This document shows, piece after piece, positions 47,362-58,500 of a stretch of 64,000 nucleotides of DNA. The stretch lies in contig JBANSL010000004.1 of NCBI GenBank assembly GCA_037127255.1, positions 89,033,627 to 89,097,626 of the forward strand. The letters are read 5' to 3'. Position numbers and translations under genes: made by a program. This stretch comes from Persicaria tinctoria (lineage: Eukaryota > Streptophyta > Magnoliopsida > Caryophyllales > Polygonaceae). Under the pieces are notes generated by a model. The model had not been told where the DNA came from and ran no database searches. It was given only the letters and a program-made list of their open reading frames with translations. Every line of letters begins with the position of its first letter. Position 1 is the stretch's first letter.

Positions 47362-47499
47362 CAAGTGACTTATAAATCAGCCAAAGCCCAAGGAAGGGTG
47401 TCATTATGGATGAGAAGAGTAAACTCTACGTTGTCAGGTAGCGAAAAACCGAAGAAGGTAAAATCAAGTTGCGACCGATAATCTTTGAAACTCATAGAT

Positions 47500-47700
47500 G
47501 ATTTTCTGCTAATGGATGATTTTCCTTGTGAAAGATTATTTTCTGTTAATAGATGATAAAATATTATTTTCTGTTGATAGATGGTCAATATCACTTTCCT
47601 TGTGAAGTTGGTGACAATGGTCAATATCACTTTTTCCCGGTGATAAAGGATTATTTTCTACTAATAGACGATTTTCCTTGTAAAGTTGTTGTAAGAATTG
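47500..47700 (+). repeat. Imperfect tandem repeats of a roughly 36-bp unit
   Basis: GATTATTTTCTGTTAATAGA and ATGATTTTCCTTGTGAA-like phrases recur four to five times between 47505 and 47690, with variations. Confidence 0.6.
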
Positions 47701-47896
47701 TTAATGACGAGGTTGATGACAATATATTATCACGACACTATTGTAACCCTTAAAAATTTATCACAATAACATTAAATATCACCATAATATTTTTTATCAA
47801 CCCTTATTTTAAAACATTGAACTATTATTACTAACAAAAATACTCAACATAACAAGAAATATCACTACTACACTGTACTGTATACCATATGACTAC

Positions 47897-50455
47897 TCAG
47901 CGGCCCTCAGACAGATGAGACTCGGCGACGGATGCTGAGCGCGTGAACGTCGACGAAGGATACGACGCCGCAAAAGCGCTAAACCCTTCCCTCTCCGCCG
48001 CCGTCATCGCCTCCCACCCCGCGATCACTTCCCCGCGGCGGCGCTCTCCGGAAAAATATACTCCACCGGAACTCAACTCCAATCCCCTCAGATCCGGCAT
48101 TGCCGCCACCCCGTCCATGTACGCCACCACCTCCCTCATCGCCGGCCGCTCCTCCGCCTCAACATTCGAGCACAGCAGCCCCAATTTCAGCACCATATCC
48201 ACCTCCTCCTCTACATACTCCCCTCCCATTCTCCGATCCACCACGCTGAGGATCTCCCCCTTTCTCCAGCACGCGAACACCATGTCTACCAGCACCATCT
48301 CCTCCGTCGGCGCCCGGAGATCGATCGGTCGGCGGCCGCATACTACCTCCAGGAGAAACGCTCCGAATGCGAACACGTCGCTGCTACGAGTCGCCTTTCC
48401 GGTTCTCGTGTGCTCCGGCGCTAGGTAACCTAGGGTTCCAACCACGTGCGTGGTTTGGGGGTCGGTTCCGTGGTCGTAGAGCCTCGCGAGGCCGAAATCG
48501 CCGAGCCGACCATTGAGATCGGCGTCGAGGAGGACGTTGCTCGCCTTGATGTCACGGTGGACCACGATCTGCTCCCATCCTTGATGCAGGTAGAACAATC
48601 CCGACGCCACTCCTTTGATGATGTTGAATCTCTGCTTCCAGTTGAGATTGAGTTCAGGGCTAGGGTTCCCATGGAGGAATTTGTCTAGGCTTCCGTTTGG
48701 CATGTAATCATACACAAGGAGGAGCTCACCTTGCCGGCGGCAGTAGCCGAGGAGCGGGACAAGGTTGCGGTGGCGTAGCCGCCCCATACTGGCGATCTCA
48801 GCCACGAATTCTTTCATCCCCTGCCTGGATTCATGGGATACCTTCTTCACGGCAACCTCCAGCTTCGATTTTGGGAGAATTCCTCTATAAACTCTCCCAA
48901 ATCCGCCACTACCTAGCAGTTCCTTGTTTCGAAATCCTTTGGTGGCAACATAGAGATCTTTGTATTTGAATCGCTGTGGTCCATGCTGAAGTCCGTTGGG
49001 ACTCGGGATCAGGGGTCGTGTGTACGTGTGCGCCCATGCGCTAATAGCCTAGCACATAGCCCAACGAGGTTCCATCCTAAAACCAATTGGCATTAGGTGG
49101 GGTAACCCACTAGCTTATATACTATGGCTTGATCTTTCATACTTTCGATGTGGGACTCTTTGGTCTCTTCACATCTTTCATTCTCTCAACACGCCCCCGC
49201 AAGTGCAACTAGGGTCGTCTTTCGCCTCTAGTTGACACTTGGACAACGGGTCTAGCATCTCATTCTCTTTTTAGCTAGCCCAGGATCGAGAGTCGGGCCG
49301 TTTGGCTTTTCCGCTCTGATACCATACTGAAGTCCGTTGGGACTCGGGATCGGGGGTCGTGTGCACGTGTGCGCCCTAGCGCTAATAGCCTAGCATATAA
49401 GCCGAGCGGGGTTCCATCCTAAAACCAATTGGCATTAGGTGGGGTAATCCACTAGCTTATATACTATGGCTTGATCTTTCATACTCGGATTCCCAATCCT
49501 CCACCTCCTCTGCGAATTTCTTCCTCCTCTGAACAACATATGAAACTCCATAGTAGGCCACTACTGTTAGGAATACCATTATGATTGGCAAGGTGATCAT
49601 CAGGATCTTGGAGACATGATTGTTTTTGGTTTTTGGAAGCTTGGGGAGGCTGGAGATATCAAGAGATGGAGCTGCCCCATTGAGGGCAAAGCTCCACCCA
49701 AGGATATAGTGCGAGGTAAAAACAGACCCTGTAGCAGAAGAGAAGCCTATATACATGGTCTCGTTAAGAATATCAGAGAGATCACGAGATAAGGATAGTA
49801 ATGGGATCTGAGGTTTTTCCTTGTTGATTAGACCTAAGGTGACATTCATCTGCTTCTTGGATCCATCATATTCAATCCAGATTTGCATCGGCTTCCCACT
49901 GTATAGGGAAACATTGACAGAGGAGGAGGCATTGATGAAATAGCCTGCAGGGGCAGATATTGTGGATTGCAGGCTGTTGAGGTCGATTCCCACATGGTTG
50001 TCGTTGATGTCTTGAAACTCGCTGCTGAGAATAGTATCCAGCTCGACTGCAACAACATGGTTTGTGGTGTTTCCGTTGTTGGACTTGTTGAAGAGGCCGA
50101 GGTACTGGCTCTGGAGTGAGTATGGGAGGCCCCTGGTTGGGGTGATCACGAATGCTATTCCGTGACCACTAAGATTGGGAATTTGGGAGATGATTCCAAA
50201 CACGAAGGTGGTGGAGAAGGAGACGACTGTTCCATTGGGGGATTGCTTGAAAGGGATTGGGTCGGGATGGAAGGCGTGAGCCTTCTCTTGTTTGGTGTCA
50301 TTGGTGAGCCTTAAAAGGCCATTTGGCATCAGTGATGCTATGCCATCAAGGGTGAGGTTAGCTGATTTGAATCCGTTGTAGACGATGGTTGTGTTGTCGG
50401 AAGCTGCTACTCTTGCTAGGAGGACAAGGAGGAGGAAGGAGAGCTTGGTAGCCAT
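47897..50455 (-). pseudogene. L-type lectin receptor kinase, split by a TRIM
   Basis: ATG at 50455 gives a signal peptide (MATKLSFLLLVLLARVAAS), a legume-lectin domain (about 20-260; VAVELDT and DINDNHVGID are the metal-binding loops) and a membrane span (about 283-308, KILMITLPIIMVFLTVVAYY). It then reads RRKKFAEEVEDWESEY and enters the TRIM (ERSSHSI, stop). After the TRIM the gene resumes at 48981 with [59 protein letters not shown] and [16 protein letters not shown], and the C-terminal tail to 47897. All kinase motifs are intact. Removing the 493-bp insert and one target copy restores one intronless frame of typical length (about 665 residues). As it stands the allele can yield a 332-residue lectin-membrane protein without a kinase. 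Family role: plasma-membrane immune or abiotic signalling; ligand unknown. Confidence 0.93.
48987..49479 (-). mobile_element. TRIM element inserted in the lectin receptor kinase gene
   Basis: Minus orientation. The 5' LTR is about 49479-49328, then the primer-binding site TGGTATCAGAGC (49324-49313, initiator-Met tRNA), a roughly 120-bp core, a polypurine tract GCGGGGGCG (49200-49192), and a 3' LTR 49191-48987 (205 bp, TGTTGAG...CTTCA). Flanks GTATG (49484-49480) and GCATG (48986-48982) make a 5-bp target duplication with one change. The 5' LTR lacks the first roughly 53 bp of the 3' LTR. No ORF, as normal for TRIMs. Same family as 1121-1622. Confidence 0.9.
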
Positions 50456-50715
50456 GGGAGGTGTACTGCAATTCCAGCACTCCCTAAGTAGTTTGTAAGT
50501 TCTTCATCGATCTTTTGAATTTTCAACGCTTATGTTTGGTTAAGTGTGAACATGGGCTCTTTAGAGATAATGTTTTGGTAGAAGAATATATTTAAAACCA
50601 TTTGGATGCCATCTTAAATGAATTATTGCAGTATGTACTAATTGACCTCTAGAAAGAGTGTTTGAACTTGTAGAAGATTCTCTTTGAAGAAAATAATTCA
50701 ATAATAAATATATTA
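50456..50715 (-). other. Upstream region of the lectin receptor kinase
   Basis: Presumed leader and proximal promoter. No clear TATA box picked out. Confidence 0.35.
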
Positions 50716-50909
50716 GTGCTCTTCGTTTCAAAATAAATGTTATTTCAAGTAAAATCTTTATAATTTTTTTTTTTATAAACGGATAGTATTACTAATAAGT
50801 ACAATATTAATTTATATATAAAAAAATTAATAAAAAAAATATTTTATAGAGTTTTATTTGTTAAAAAATGTATACGAAAATTAAACGATATTTTGAAACG
50901 AAGTGAGTA
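50716..50909. mobile_element. Stowaway-like MITE
   Basis: GTGCTCTTCGTTTCAAAATA at left and TATTTTGAAACGAAGTGAG at right, hairpin-forming, AT-rich interior. Confidence 0.65.
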
Positions 50910-51082
50910 TGTCTTTAGAATTTTAAACAAGCTGCAGGAGTCAAGTTGTATGATTATAATGTCAAATTTGACCAGCTCAACCCAAATTTCAATCTTATGG
51001 TACAAACTTTTTGACTGCATGTTTAATTGACAAACTTAAAAACTACTCCCAATTCTTTGTTCTGGCACTGCTGTGATTTATA

Positions 51083-51319
51083 CTCTCTCCGTTCGGCAAA
51101 ACTTGTCGTTTACTATTCATGCACGCTTTTTTAGAACGATAAAAACTATATAAAATATTCATTTTTTTATAAATTTTTTTTAACAAGTTTGTACTTATCA
51201 ATAATAACTACGAAGTTGTTAAAAAAATTATTAAAAAAACTAGATATTTTATATAGTTTTTATCCCCTAAAAAAACGTGCATGAATAGTAAAGTGTCAAG
51301 TTTTTCCGAACGGAGGTAG
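51083..51319. mobile_element. Stowaway MITE, sister of 36335-36571
   Basis: CTCTCTCCGTTCGGCAAAAC at left, TTTTTCCGAACGGAGGTAG at right, TA flanks. The interior is almost identical to the copy at 36335. Confidence 0.85.
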
Positions 51320-51441
51320 TATGAAATACTTGAAGCTATAAATGTTGTTAAGCAAAACAATCATCTTTACTTGTTCAATCTTAGGCTAGCTGCTATACCC
51401 AATTAAAAAAAAGAGATTAAACTAAAGTGGTAGTTCCAGAG

Positions 51442-51790
51442 AGGGGTGTTATTCGAGTCGAACTAGCCGATCTTGGCATGTTTAAGCTTGATTCATTTGT
51501 TAAACGAGTTCGAGCCGAACCGAGCCTAATTTTTAAACGAGCTTAGTTTTTTGTTCAAGCTTTGCTTGTCTAGGAAATGAATGAGATCGATCCGAGTTTT
51601 TTTTTTTCGAGCTTTAAGTAGTCGTACTTGATCATAACATATTAACTTGAAGAAAATTTTAGAAATTTCATAAAATTCAATTTATTCGAGCCTAAATCGA
51701 ACGAGCCAAGCTTTTAACCGAGCTTAAAATTATGTTCAAACTCGGCTTGTTTAGATAAGTGAACGAGCTCGAGTCGATGAACGTAGTAAA
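51442..51790. mobile_element. Truncated hAT-like MITE rich in CGAGC words
   Basis: Starts AGGGGTGTTATTCGAGTCG like the complete element at 57160. It has the same repeated AACGAGC/GAGCTCG vocabulary, but the matching right terminus is missing. Confidence 0.5.
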
Positions 51791-52305
51791 CAATTCACAA
51801 GCAACCTGATAAGATATGTTTGTTATTGAAAACTGTTGGGTGGTCAAGCTTTATACAGTAGTTAGCAGGTTGAGATCAATGTATGTTAATTAATTCTTGA
51901 TCTATCTCGGTTTATGTTTCTGAGGTACCATTGATGGTTTAGTAATCATATACGGAGTATAATACGTTTCTGAGCTACCTCTTTACCAAAATATAGTTTA
52001 ATCATCTAATGTGGTCCATACAAAACAATACTCGGTAACATTGTGATGTAAACAGATATGGCGGTATTGATAAATGGATCCATTAATGGACGGGTCAAGT
52101 GGTCAACGCTGAACAGCTAATTGAAAGATGGGCAAGAACAAGAAAGTTGGACTTGACATAACGTCGTGTTCACTCTTTGGCGTTTACCCTCCACTTGTAG
52201 AGTTTGGAAATTTTGCTTAACAAGTTGACTATGGTCTTTCTTTAGTTTTATTTTATCCTCCAGTTGTAGAGATTGTCTTCATTTTCGTTCCAAAGTTTTA
52301 AATTA

Positions 52306-53192
52306 GGCCAAATTGCAGAAAACCACCCTTTAAATAGGCTGTTTTGCGGGAAACCACCCCTTAAAACGAAAATTGCAGAAAACCACCCTTTAAAACCCTT
52401 TTCCTTGCAAAGTCACACCCATCACCCAATTTTGGTTAATTAAATGTTAAAGTGTGTGGAAATTTAATTATACCCCTTATTATTATTATTATTTTACTCA
52501 TTTCAATTGATATTAGTTGATATTTAATTTTTTGACATATTTTTCAAAAGCAAAAAACACTATAAATATAAAAAAAATGTTTTTTTTTAAAATAATTTCA
52601 TACTTACAAAAAAACTCTATAAAAAATTGATATGTAATTTATGTTTTATACATATAAAAAAAATGTGCAATACTAGGGCTACTTGAATAAAATGTTTAAA
52701 AAAAAATATATATTTCATTTAGTTTTTATTATTCTAAAAATGTATGTGGAATAGTGAACATATTTTTAGAATAATAAAAACTATATAACATATCATTTTT
52801 TAAAAATGTATTTTCTTTGAGTAACCCTTTAGTAATATGCACTTTTTAAAATATATAAAACATTAATCATATCTATTTTTTTATAGAGTGTTTTTACTAA
52901 TAAGTGTGAAATTATATTTAAAAAATGATATTTTATTAAAAAAATTACTTTTGAAAAACATGTTAAAAGGTAAAAAAATTAAATAATACCGATTGGGTAA
53001 AGTAAAATAATAATAAAAAGAAGGAATATAATTGATTTTCATGCACTTTAACATTTAATTAACAAAAATTGGGTGATGGGTGTGACTTTGCAAGGAAAAG
53101 GGTTTTAAAGGGTGGTTTTCTGCAATTTTCGTTTTAAGGGGTGGTTTCACACAAAACAGCCTATTTAAAGGGTGGTTTTCTGCAATTTGGCC
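52306..53192. mobile_element. Non-autonomous Mutator-like element, 9-bp TSD
   Basis: TTTAAATTA on both sides (52297-52305, 53193-53201). TIRs of about 150 bp start GGCCAAATTGCAGAAAACCA, with AAAACCACCC repeated three times in each. Copy 1 of the duplicated block has the unoccupied target (CCTAAGTTTTAAGATAAGTT, about 46500). 887 bp, no ORF. Confidence 0.9.
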
Positions 53193-53374
53193 TTTAAATT
53201 AAGTTGCAACTGGGCCTTGAAATGGTTTAGTTTTGGGCCAATACATTTTACTAGGCCCATACAAAGCCCAATAGGTGAGTCCATAAATCAAATTTAGTTT
53301 GTATAGTAGAAGGAAATGACCATACTTGATCATCTGCCCCAGCGGGCCCAGCCCCATATTTTTAGATAAATCAA

Positions 53375-53783
53375 GGGTGTGTATGGTAAGAATTATAAGC
53401 TGTTAAAATTTTAACATTTGGGGTTGTTTATAAAATAAACATGGTTTATTGTTGTATGGATGCTAAAAATAAACTAAAAGAAGTTAAAAAAAGGAGTTTA
53501 AAAATAAGCTACAAAATGAAGCTTCAAAATGAAGGTTATTTTGATGTTTATTTTACAAAAGTACTATTTTATCAATTTCCTTTTATCTTATTTGGTTTGG
53601 AAGTACCAAAATGCCCCTAATAACAACAAAAAAACTCCACTTTTTACAAATAAACGGTTTTTCGCCCCATACGGAGATTATCTTGTTGTTTAAATTTTTA
53701 ACTGTTTTTACCAACAGTTTATAAATTTTACCCTGTTTATAATTGTAGTCAGTTTATTAATTAACTCCGTCCCATACGAACCC
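53375..53783. mobile_element. MITE with GGGTTCGTATGG-type termini, empty site known
   Basis: GGGTGTGTATGGTAAG at left and GTCCCATACGAACCC at right. CAA is present on both sides (53372-53374, 53784-53786). Copy 1 reads TAAATCAAAAGTAG without the insert, confirming a 3-bp duplication. PIF/Harbinger-like. Confidence 0.85.
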
Positions 53784-53868
53784 CAAAAGTAGTTAATAGA
53801 GTTACTCATCTTTAACACTATTTTTTTTAATCGAAAAAAATTTGGCTGGGAAGGAACTTCTAAATCAG

Positions 53869-55118
53869 CTAAGGATATCATCTGGTATATCTACTACAGT
53901 CAAACTAGTTCGTCGTGGTTTGGGTATTTCAACGAACTGCCCTCTTTGTGACATGAACTACGAGAACTTAGAACATCTTCTGTTCACTTGCCCCATATCA
54001 AAAAGCACACTAAAGCTACTCTCCGCGAATATCACCGATATGGTAGATAATTCTTTCAATGCAAAAACCACAAGGAAACAATTTAGGAGTCCATGACTCC
54101 TCCACCCTAGTTGTGTCCTGGTGGGGCCTCTGGTACTTTAGAAAAAGAAAAAGCATTTGAAAACATAGATCCCAACCCAAAAGCAATACTCCATCTGTCT
54201 TAAAATACATGTCTTTTAAGCCCTTAAAATTTTGTCAAAAATACATGTCTTTTTAGCTTTAATCATTACCTCTAACCTACTTTTACATCTAATCATTATC
54301 CTAATTTTTACATCACCACTACTCTTACTCTCACAATTTTTTTTAAAAAAAAAACAAATACTCTATTACCAAAGTTTAATTATTACACTTACCCTACTTT
54401 TTACATCTAATCATTACACTTAACCCACCCCTTAATTCCCGTGTTCCGTCCTAAAAGGACATGTATTTTAAGACGGAGGGAGTATTATCTTCCATCTCGG
54501 AACATATCTTCAACTGGAACAAGTCTAAAGAAATCGAACAAGATCCCAAAGAAAATATGCATCAGGCAGAAAGTATAAACCACCCGAAAACGTTGTCGTT
54601 GGTCAAAACCCATACTTGGGTGGTATAAACTTAACTTCGATGGCGCCTTATCCTCTACGGATACTTCTTCCTACAGATTCATCATCTGCAATGCAGACGA
54701 GTCAACAATATTCTCAGAGGTTGGCTCGTCTCCTATCCCTTCTGTTCTTAGGGCTGAATGTTTCGGCCTTTGGAAAGGGATTCTTAAGGCAATTGATCTT
54801 AAAATATACAATATCATTATCGAAGGTGATAATCTTAGCATCATTAACAGTCTCAAGACTGGATGCTCCTATTCTAGAGAGATTGAGATGATTCTATCTG
54901 ACTGTCTCCTTTTTTTCCGTTGATTTTCGAACTTCGAGATTCATCATATTTTTAGGGAAGGTAATTGTGCCGCTGATCGACTTTCTCATCTTCCACATCC
55001 TTTCTCCGGTATATCTCTACCTTCTGACGTTGCTCTGGGCAACATCATCTTTCGGGATGCCTTTGGCTAGTTGCTTTCTGCAGGCTGTAACTACCAAATT
55101 CTTTTCTGTTAAAAAAAA
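53869..55118 (+). pseudogene. 5'-truncated LINE ORF2 remnant (zf-RVT and RNase H)
   Basis: It begins ISSGISTTVKLVRRGLGIST, then the zinc-binding motif NCPLCDMNYENLEHLLFTCP. A MITE (54189-54482) follows, then the RNase H-like domain: KLNFDGALSSTD, VLRAECFGLWKGILKAIDLK, IIIEGDNLSIINSLKTG, HHIFREGNCAADRLSHL, DVALGNIIFRDAFG. A TGA near 54920 breaks it. It ends with a 10-A tail (55109-55118). Inserted into duplicated block copy 2. Confidence 0.85.
54189..54482. mobile_element. Stowaway MITE inside the LINE remnant
   Basis: CTCCATCTGTCTTAAAATAC at left, TATTTTAAGACGGAGGGAG at right, TA on both sides. Its ACATGTCTTTT-type phrase is repeated. Confidence 0.85.
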
Positions 55119-55205
55119 AATTCCATAATGAGAAGAGAAAACTCTACGTTGTCAGGTAGCGAAGAATTGGAGAAGGCAAAATTAAGGTGGAAAAGTGAAT
55201 AAAAG

Positions 55206-56443
55206 TAGGGTTGAGCGGTGGTAGGAAAATTACCATACCAACCGATTACCAACCGTACCAACCGGACATTGGTACCAAGAAGTCGGTAACCGAAATCTCG
55301 GTACCAAGGCTAGTCGGTACGGTACACGGTATGGCCAACCCAAATATCGTGGTACCGTCGGTACCGAATATATATATATATATATATATATATCGTGGTT
55401 GATGAGTATGTGTTTAATTTTGGTTGAAAATTGTAGCGTGATTTTTGGAATTTCAAATGTGTTATTCGATTGTGATGAATAGTTGTGAAATTTTGATGAA
55501 TAATTGGAATGTGTTGTTGAATATTTGATAATAATTGACATGTTTGATGAGAATGCGTTTACCAGAGGTTGAAAATGTTGGATTTGTTGTTCGATTCTCA
55601 CATGTATTCAATGAAATATAAGTATTATTCCATTAACAAGAAGAATTATTCATCTGTATGTGGGATCCTTTCAAAAAAAGAAAATTTGCAACCGAATAAT
55701 TGCCTAGTTACCGCCGAATATTTGCACAATTCAAAAAGAGTAATTATTCATGTTGATGAATAGTTGTGGAATTATTCAATTAAAAAGAGTAAATATTCAT
55801 GTGTATGTGGGTCTGGATTTGTTGTTGGATTCTAATGGACATTTATTCAATGAAATATAGGTATTATTCGATTAAAAAAAGTAATTATTCATGTGTATGT
55901 AGGATTGTTCGAAAAAGGGTATATATAGTTCCAACCGAATAATTGCATAGTTACAACCGAATAATTGCCACCAACCAATGAACATAAAAACTGGTAATGG
56001 TATTTTCTACAAATATACCCGAATCCATCGATTACAGTCCTCAATCAGTCGTGTATGTTGATCGTTTACCTTCATCTCCTATTTCAACAGCAATGATTTT
56101 GAAAGATCTCAAATAACAACCAGATTGACCATGATCTCTATTTGGTGGGCAAAAAATATTTTATAATATGAAAATTCAATAAATTGGAAAAATAAAACCA
56201 TTAAAAAAATTCTGGGGCCTACCATTACCATTTGATTTGGGCAGTTACGGAAAAGCACTCCACCAATTGTGAGACTCACGCACTGGGCATGGAGAGTGGG
56301 AGATTTTGACGATGGGACCCACAGTTTTTTAATTAATAAATTCCAAAATTCAAGATTTAATCTAAGCCATCCATCTTTCCTCAATCAAGGGCTGAGATTT
56401 GTTAACACAAAACACCATAAGGCTTGTTAACATTTGATCCATA

Positions 56444-56481
<38 letters not shown>

Positions 56482-56714
56482 ATATTGTGTAGGGCTACAT
56501 TCGGTACCGTCGGTACCGTGGTACCGAATATATATTTATTTTAGGCATGGAAATAGTGTCTTCGGTTACCACGATACCGACATTCGGTAACCGATATTTT
56601 CGGTATCCGAAACTAGTCGGTTGGTACATTGTACAGAAAATTCCATACCGAGTGGTATCAGTTCGGTAAGTGGTAATCGAAAATTTACCATGGTATCATA
56701 CCGTGTCAGTCCTA
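55206..56714. mobile_element. hAT-like non-autonomous element rich in GGTACCG words
   Basis: Left TAGGGTTGAGCGGTGGTAGG and right CCGTGTCAGTCCTA are inverted. The outer 170 bp on each side carry repeated GGTACC/GGTAACC words in inverted order, plus (TA)n runs at 55369-55393 and 56446-56475. The interior has GAATAATTG and TTATTCATGTGTATG repeats. No transposase. An 8-bp duplication is not clear. Confidence 0.55.
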
Positions 56715-57159
56715 AACACAAAAGGAGTAAATGATATGGTATATTTTTTAATTAATTTTTTTTACCATTCTTATATGGGTAAATAATGGGAGTCGTGAAA
56801 ATGAACCGAGGGAGCACAATTTTAGTGAAAAAAAAAAGAGTCCATCCAATGAATGAAAGTCGAAGTGGAAGCTAAGGCAATTAAATTAGCAACAACGGAG
56901 GCATGCGTACGTTTGTGGCAGCCGAAAGTTAAACCTGCACTCTTTATATATATGACTATGGTGAATCCCACTCAACTCTATTATACACTGAGTAGCATCA
57001 AAGCATAATACCAATTTTCGATCATCCACCATTTTGTGGGTTATTTAGATATAAAGAAATTGAGATATAAGATAACTATTTGCCTAATTTGGTTATCTAT
57101 ATGGAGATCGAGAGTGTGATGAGTAAATAAGATTACTCTATAAACCAAGTAGCTCGAAC
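56715..57159. other. Intergenic, no gene seen
   Basis: No coding frame or repeat terminus recognised. Confidence 0.4.
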
Positions 57160-57550
57160 TAGGGGTGTTATGTGAGACAAGCTACTCGTGATCGGCTCGG
57201 GTTCGGCTCGTATAAAACTCGACTCGAGCTCGTTCATTTTCTAAACAAACCGAGTATGAGCACATTTTTAAGCTCGTTCCAAAGCACGGCTCGTTCGAAT
57301 TAAACTCGAATAGCTCGAATTTTATGAAATTTCTAAAATTTTCTTAAAGTTATTGTATAATGAGCAAGTAGAATTGTCTAAAGCTCGAAAAAAGCTCGGC
57401 TCGAGCTCGCTCATTTCCTAAACGAGCCGAATATGAGCACATTTTTAAGCTCGAATCAAAATTTAGGCTCGGTTCGAGCTCGTTCATATTCTAAATGAAC
57501 TAAATATGAACAAGTAATACTCGGCTCGTTCGACTCGAATAACAGCCCTA
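57160..57550. mobile_element. hAT-type MITE with 8-bp TSD
   Basis: Ends TAGGGGTGTTAT and ATAACAGCCCTA. Flanks are GCTCGAAC (57152-57159) and GCTCGAAT (57551-57558), 7 of 8 identical. The interior is dominated by GAGCTCG/CGAGC words and folds extensively. Confidence 0.8.
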
Positions 57551-58236
57551 GCTCGAATACTTAGCCTGGCTTCGACTAAGTTAACCTTGGCTTGGGCTTG
57601 TGTTTGATAAAAAAAAATTAGATCTGTTTCTAATAAAATAAAATCTACCCACAATATGAGACATCTCTCTAACAACTTTTTTAAAATTTCCTTAAAATGG
57701 GAAAATAAAATACATTTTTGTAAAATTATTTTTCGCTCAATTTTTTTGTCGTTTTTTTTTATCGGTTTAACTTTAAAGAATGCGATGACTAATGTATTAA
57801 ACTAAAAAAAACATTTAATTTTTTTTTAAAAAAACTCCAAAATCTTTAAGATGCTTTGATGGGAATTTTGAAATGGTGATCACGGGCGGGTGACCGGGTG
57901 TGCTCTGTTTTTAATCTGACAAAAACCACAGTAGTTCAGTCTATATGAATATAAAATCAGACCTTACGTTGCTTTATGTTGAGGATTCCGGGTCTCCGGC
58001 AGAAGCTGCCAAACAGGGCCTTAACATGTAGCGATGGGTGTTGAACAAGCGTGGGTGGTGCAGTGCTTGAGACTTGAGGGATACGGATGGCGGTTTTGTT
58101 GATGGTGGGCGGTGGGAAAGAGGGAGAGTGTAGGGGGTTTACACTACTTTAGTTGAGTGGGCAATCGATTGTGTGGAACATGTGATTTCTCTCTTTACTC
58201 CTACTCCTAGTGAAAATAGTAGGGGTCATAGACTAG
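57551..58236. other. Intergenic, no gene seen
   Basis: AT-rich with a short moderately GC part at 57990-58120, no convincing frame. Confidence 0.4.
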
Positions 58237-58500
58237 TGGATTTTTTTTAACGATTGAGTAAAGATTCGAGATCAGACAATCATAATTCTCGAGAGGTCAA
58301 CGAATCGGCTGACGAGAATCGCCTAAATATACAGTACAAATAGCACGCAAACGCAATGAAATAAAATAGAAATAAACCCTACAACAAGACGACCAAGCAG
58401 AATTACTTCTAATAAGTCGAGGACGATGACGAAGAACAAGCCCAAGCACCACCGAAAAGTAGCACCGCGGGCCACTGCAACCTAGTCGAAAATTGATTAC
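58237..58500 (-). mobile_element. 5'-truncated retroposon of family B
   Basis: The T run then AACGATTGAGTAAAGATTCG corresponds to the poly(A) tail and end of the 12684 element. AGTAGCACCGCGGGCCACTG matches AGTAGCACCGCGGGTAGTGC at about 12893. Only about 260 bp of the 3' part remain. Confidence 0.65.

Larger units (their letters stand above)
46480..47460 (+). repeat. Duplicated block, copy 1
   Basis: Segments 46480-46772 (CATTTTCGTTCCTAAGTTTT... GTAGTTAATAGAGTTACTCA... TTTGGCTGGGAAG) and 47362-47460 (AACTCTACGTTGTCAGGTAG) match copy 2 at 52240-55200 in the same order. Copy 1 lacks the Mutator-like element and the MITE present in copy 2, giving empty sites at about 46510 and 46680. Confidence 0.75.
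52240..55200 (+). repeat. Duplicated block, copy 2, with nested insertions
   Basis: Shares with 46480-47460 the segments 52280-52305, 53202-53374, 53784-53868 and 55119-55200 (for example GTCCATAAATCAAATTTAGT and ACTCTACGTTGTCAGGTAGC). Between them sit a Mutator-like element, a MITE and a LINE fragment, each absent from copy 1. Confidence 0.75.

Noticed and set aside
47370..47630. 86-codon minus-strand frame
   Set aside because: It overlaps the end of the duplicated block and the 36-bp repeats. The part shared with copy 2 is not kept as protein.
55360..56480. (TA)n runs considered as Helitron or promoter signals
   Set aside because: They sit symmetrically inside a hAT-like foldback element and look like microsatellites.
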